Source: Petrosia ficiformis
Lineage: Eukaryota; Porifera; Demospongiae; Haplosclerida; Petrosiidae
Assembly: GCA_947044365.1 (NCBI GenBank)
Contig: OX345645.1
Span: 625,356-689,355 of the forward strand
Direction: 5' to 3'
Length of the DNA stretch: 64,000 nt
The position numbers and the translations under genes are program-made. The notes under the pieces were generated by a model. That model worked only from the letters and a program-made list of their open reading frames with translations. It was not told the DNA's origin and did not search any database. The number at the start of each line of letters is the position of its first letter. Position 1 is the first letter of the stretch. Of this stretch, positions 63,458 to 64,000 are shown in pieces.

Positions 63458-64000
63458 CTAAGATTGTGAAAGAAAACGATTGAAATCGTTGTAAGCACTC
63501 TCAAAATCAAATAACATCTGGCGAGCTTGGTCTTCAGATAGTTCATCACTCGCCTGCATAGCAGAAAGTTCATCCAACCACTTCTTAACTTTCTTTTTAC
63601 CCTCAAAAGTCACAGAGAGAGCAGACATTCGACTCATTATTTCAAACAGCTCTTTGACGTCAGGATAGAGTTCATCCATAGCTTTGATATCAAGCCGTAA
63701 TCGATCCATGACAGTTATAAACAAAGAAACAATTTCAGCAATTGCTTTACTGACATTTCCACGATTGTCCCTCACAGTAATGGGTCTTCCGTCTTTAATC
63801 CGCTCCATTGCTGCTGGGCAGTGAAGCAGATACTTATGTGCAAAGCTCTCAATATCTGGGAATGTGTCTTTAATGAGCTTAAACGCTGCATTGAACTGAT
63901 CCAAGAGTATATTACAAGAGGAAGTATACTGATCAGGTGTGACAGCATCCTTGATGTATGCTTTCTCTAAAGCCTCTATGGTTTGTACCAGTGAGAAGAC
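63458..64000 (-). CDS. VPS28: VPS28, ESCRT-I subunit (partial, 5' end outside window)
   Basis: VPS28 joins TSG101 and VPS37 in ESCRT-I and recruits ESCRT-II for multivesicular body sorting. One open exon from the window edge to the stop at 63458-63460 gives about 180 C-terminal residues. The core helices include QTIEALEKAYIKDAVTPDQY, CPAAMERIKDGRPITV, and the C-terminal four-helix bundle has AEIVSLFITVMDRLRLDIKA, MDELYPDVKELFEIMSRMSA, SDELSEDQARQMLFDFESAY and NDFNRFLSQS. The match to animal VPS28 (~220 aa) is close throughout. About 40 N-terminal residues lie beyond the right edge. Confidence 0.97.
   Translation of the reverse strand, partial: VFSLVQTIEALEKAYIKDAVTPDQYTSSCNILLDQFNAAFKLIKDTFPDIESFAHKYLLHCPAAMERIKDGRPITVRDNRGNVSKAIAEIVSLFITVMDRLRLDIKAMDELYPDVKELFEIMSRMSALSVTFEGKKKVKKWLDELSAMQASDELSEDQARQMLFDFESAYNDFNRFLSQS

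Overview
This window is nuclear DNA of an animal. Every gene is split by GT-AG (twice GC-AG) introns, the base composition is AT-rich, and there are no ribosome binding sites or operons. The gene set includes a T-box transcription factor, an N-WASP, a chondroitin-synthase-family enzyme, BLM, TTLL6-type glutamylase, DDX59, UBE2Q and SFR1. That set, with very tight gene spacing, AT-rich sequence and introns of about 50 nt beside introns swollen by tandem repeats, suggests an early-branching metazoan, most likely a sponge. The lineage is an inference; no species marker was identified.

I rebuilt 16 protein-coding genes exon by exon, using splice sites, phase and recalled family similarity: EFL1 (3' part, +), chondroitin synthase/CHPF-like (+), atypical dual-specificity phosphatase (-), IDH3A (-), SFR1 (+), TTLL6/13-like (+), MIS12 (-), UBE2Q (+), WASL/N-WASP (-), BLM (+), T-box factor (-), DDX59 (-), LONP1 (+), calmodulin-like EF-hand protein (-), PMVK (+) and UTP15 (-). 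A seventeenth, VPS28 (-), is cut by the right edge. In all but the two edge genes the exon phases add up to a complete reading frame.

Layout: genes alternate between head-to-head and tail-to-tail. Five divergent pairs share very short promoters, measured between start codons: DDX59/LONP1 38 bp, calmodulin-like/PMVK 51 bp, IDH3A/SFR1 61 bp, MIS12/UBE2Q 176 bp, WASL/BLM 206 bp. A CACCC-type motif (CCACACCC or GGYGTGG) recurs in these gaps. Convergent partners also crowd together; the CHPF-like and phosphatase genes appear to share a back-to-back poly(A) signal.

Most of the DNA is intron. Short introns of 47-55 nt coexist with kilobase introns, and nearly every long intron is filled by its own tandem array: units of 54, 77, 99, 91, 87, 32 and 38 bp, or tetranucleotide runs. 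The intergenic and intronic space also holds at least three dispersed short element families. The clearest is a ~223-bp hAT-like MITE with CAG(A/T)G termini; two of its three copies have perfect 8-bp target-site duplications.

The genes do not form one pathway. They cover ribosome biogenesis (EFL1, UTP15), homologous recombination (SFR1, BLM), mitochondria (IDH3A, LONP1), isoprenoid synthesis (PMVK), cytoskeleton and cilia (WASL, TTLL6), kinetochore (MIS12), ubiquitin and ESCRT (UBE2Q, VPS28), glycosaminoglycan synthesis, phosphatase signalling and transcription. The best candidates for new biology are the duplicated terminal exon of the phosphatase, the shared-promoter architecture, the G-quadruplex array and triplicated splice donor in LONP1, the MITE family, and a cluster of TGTAAACA motifs between EFL1 and the CHPF-like gene.
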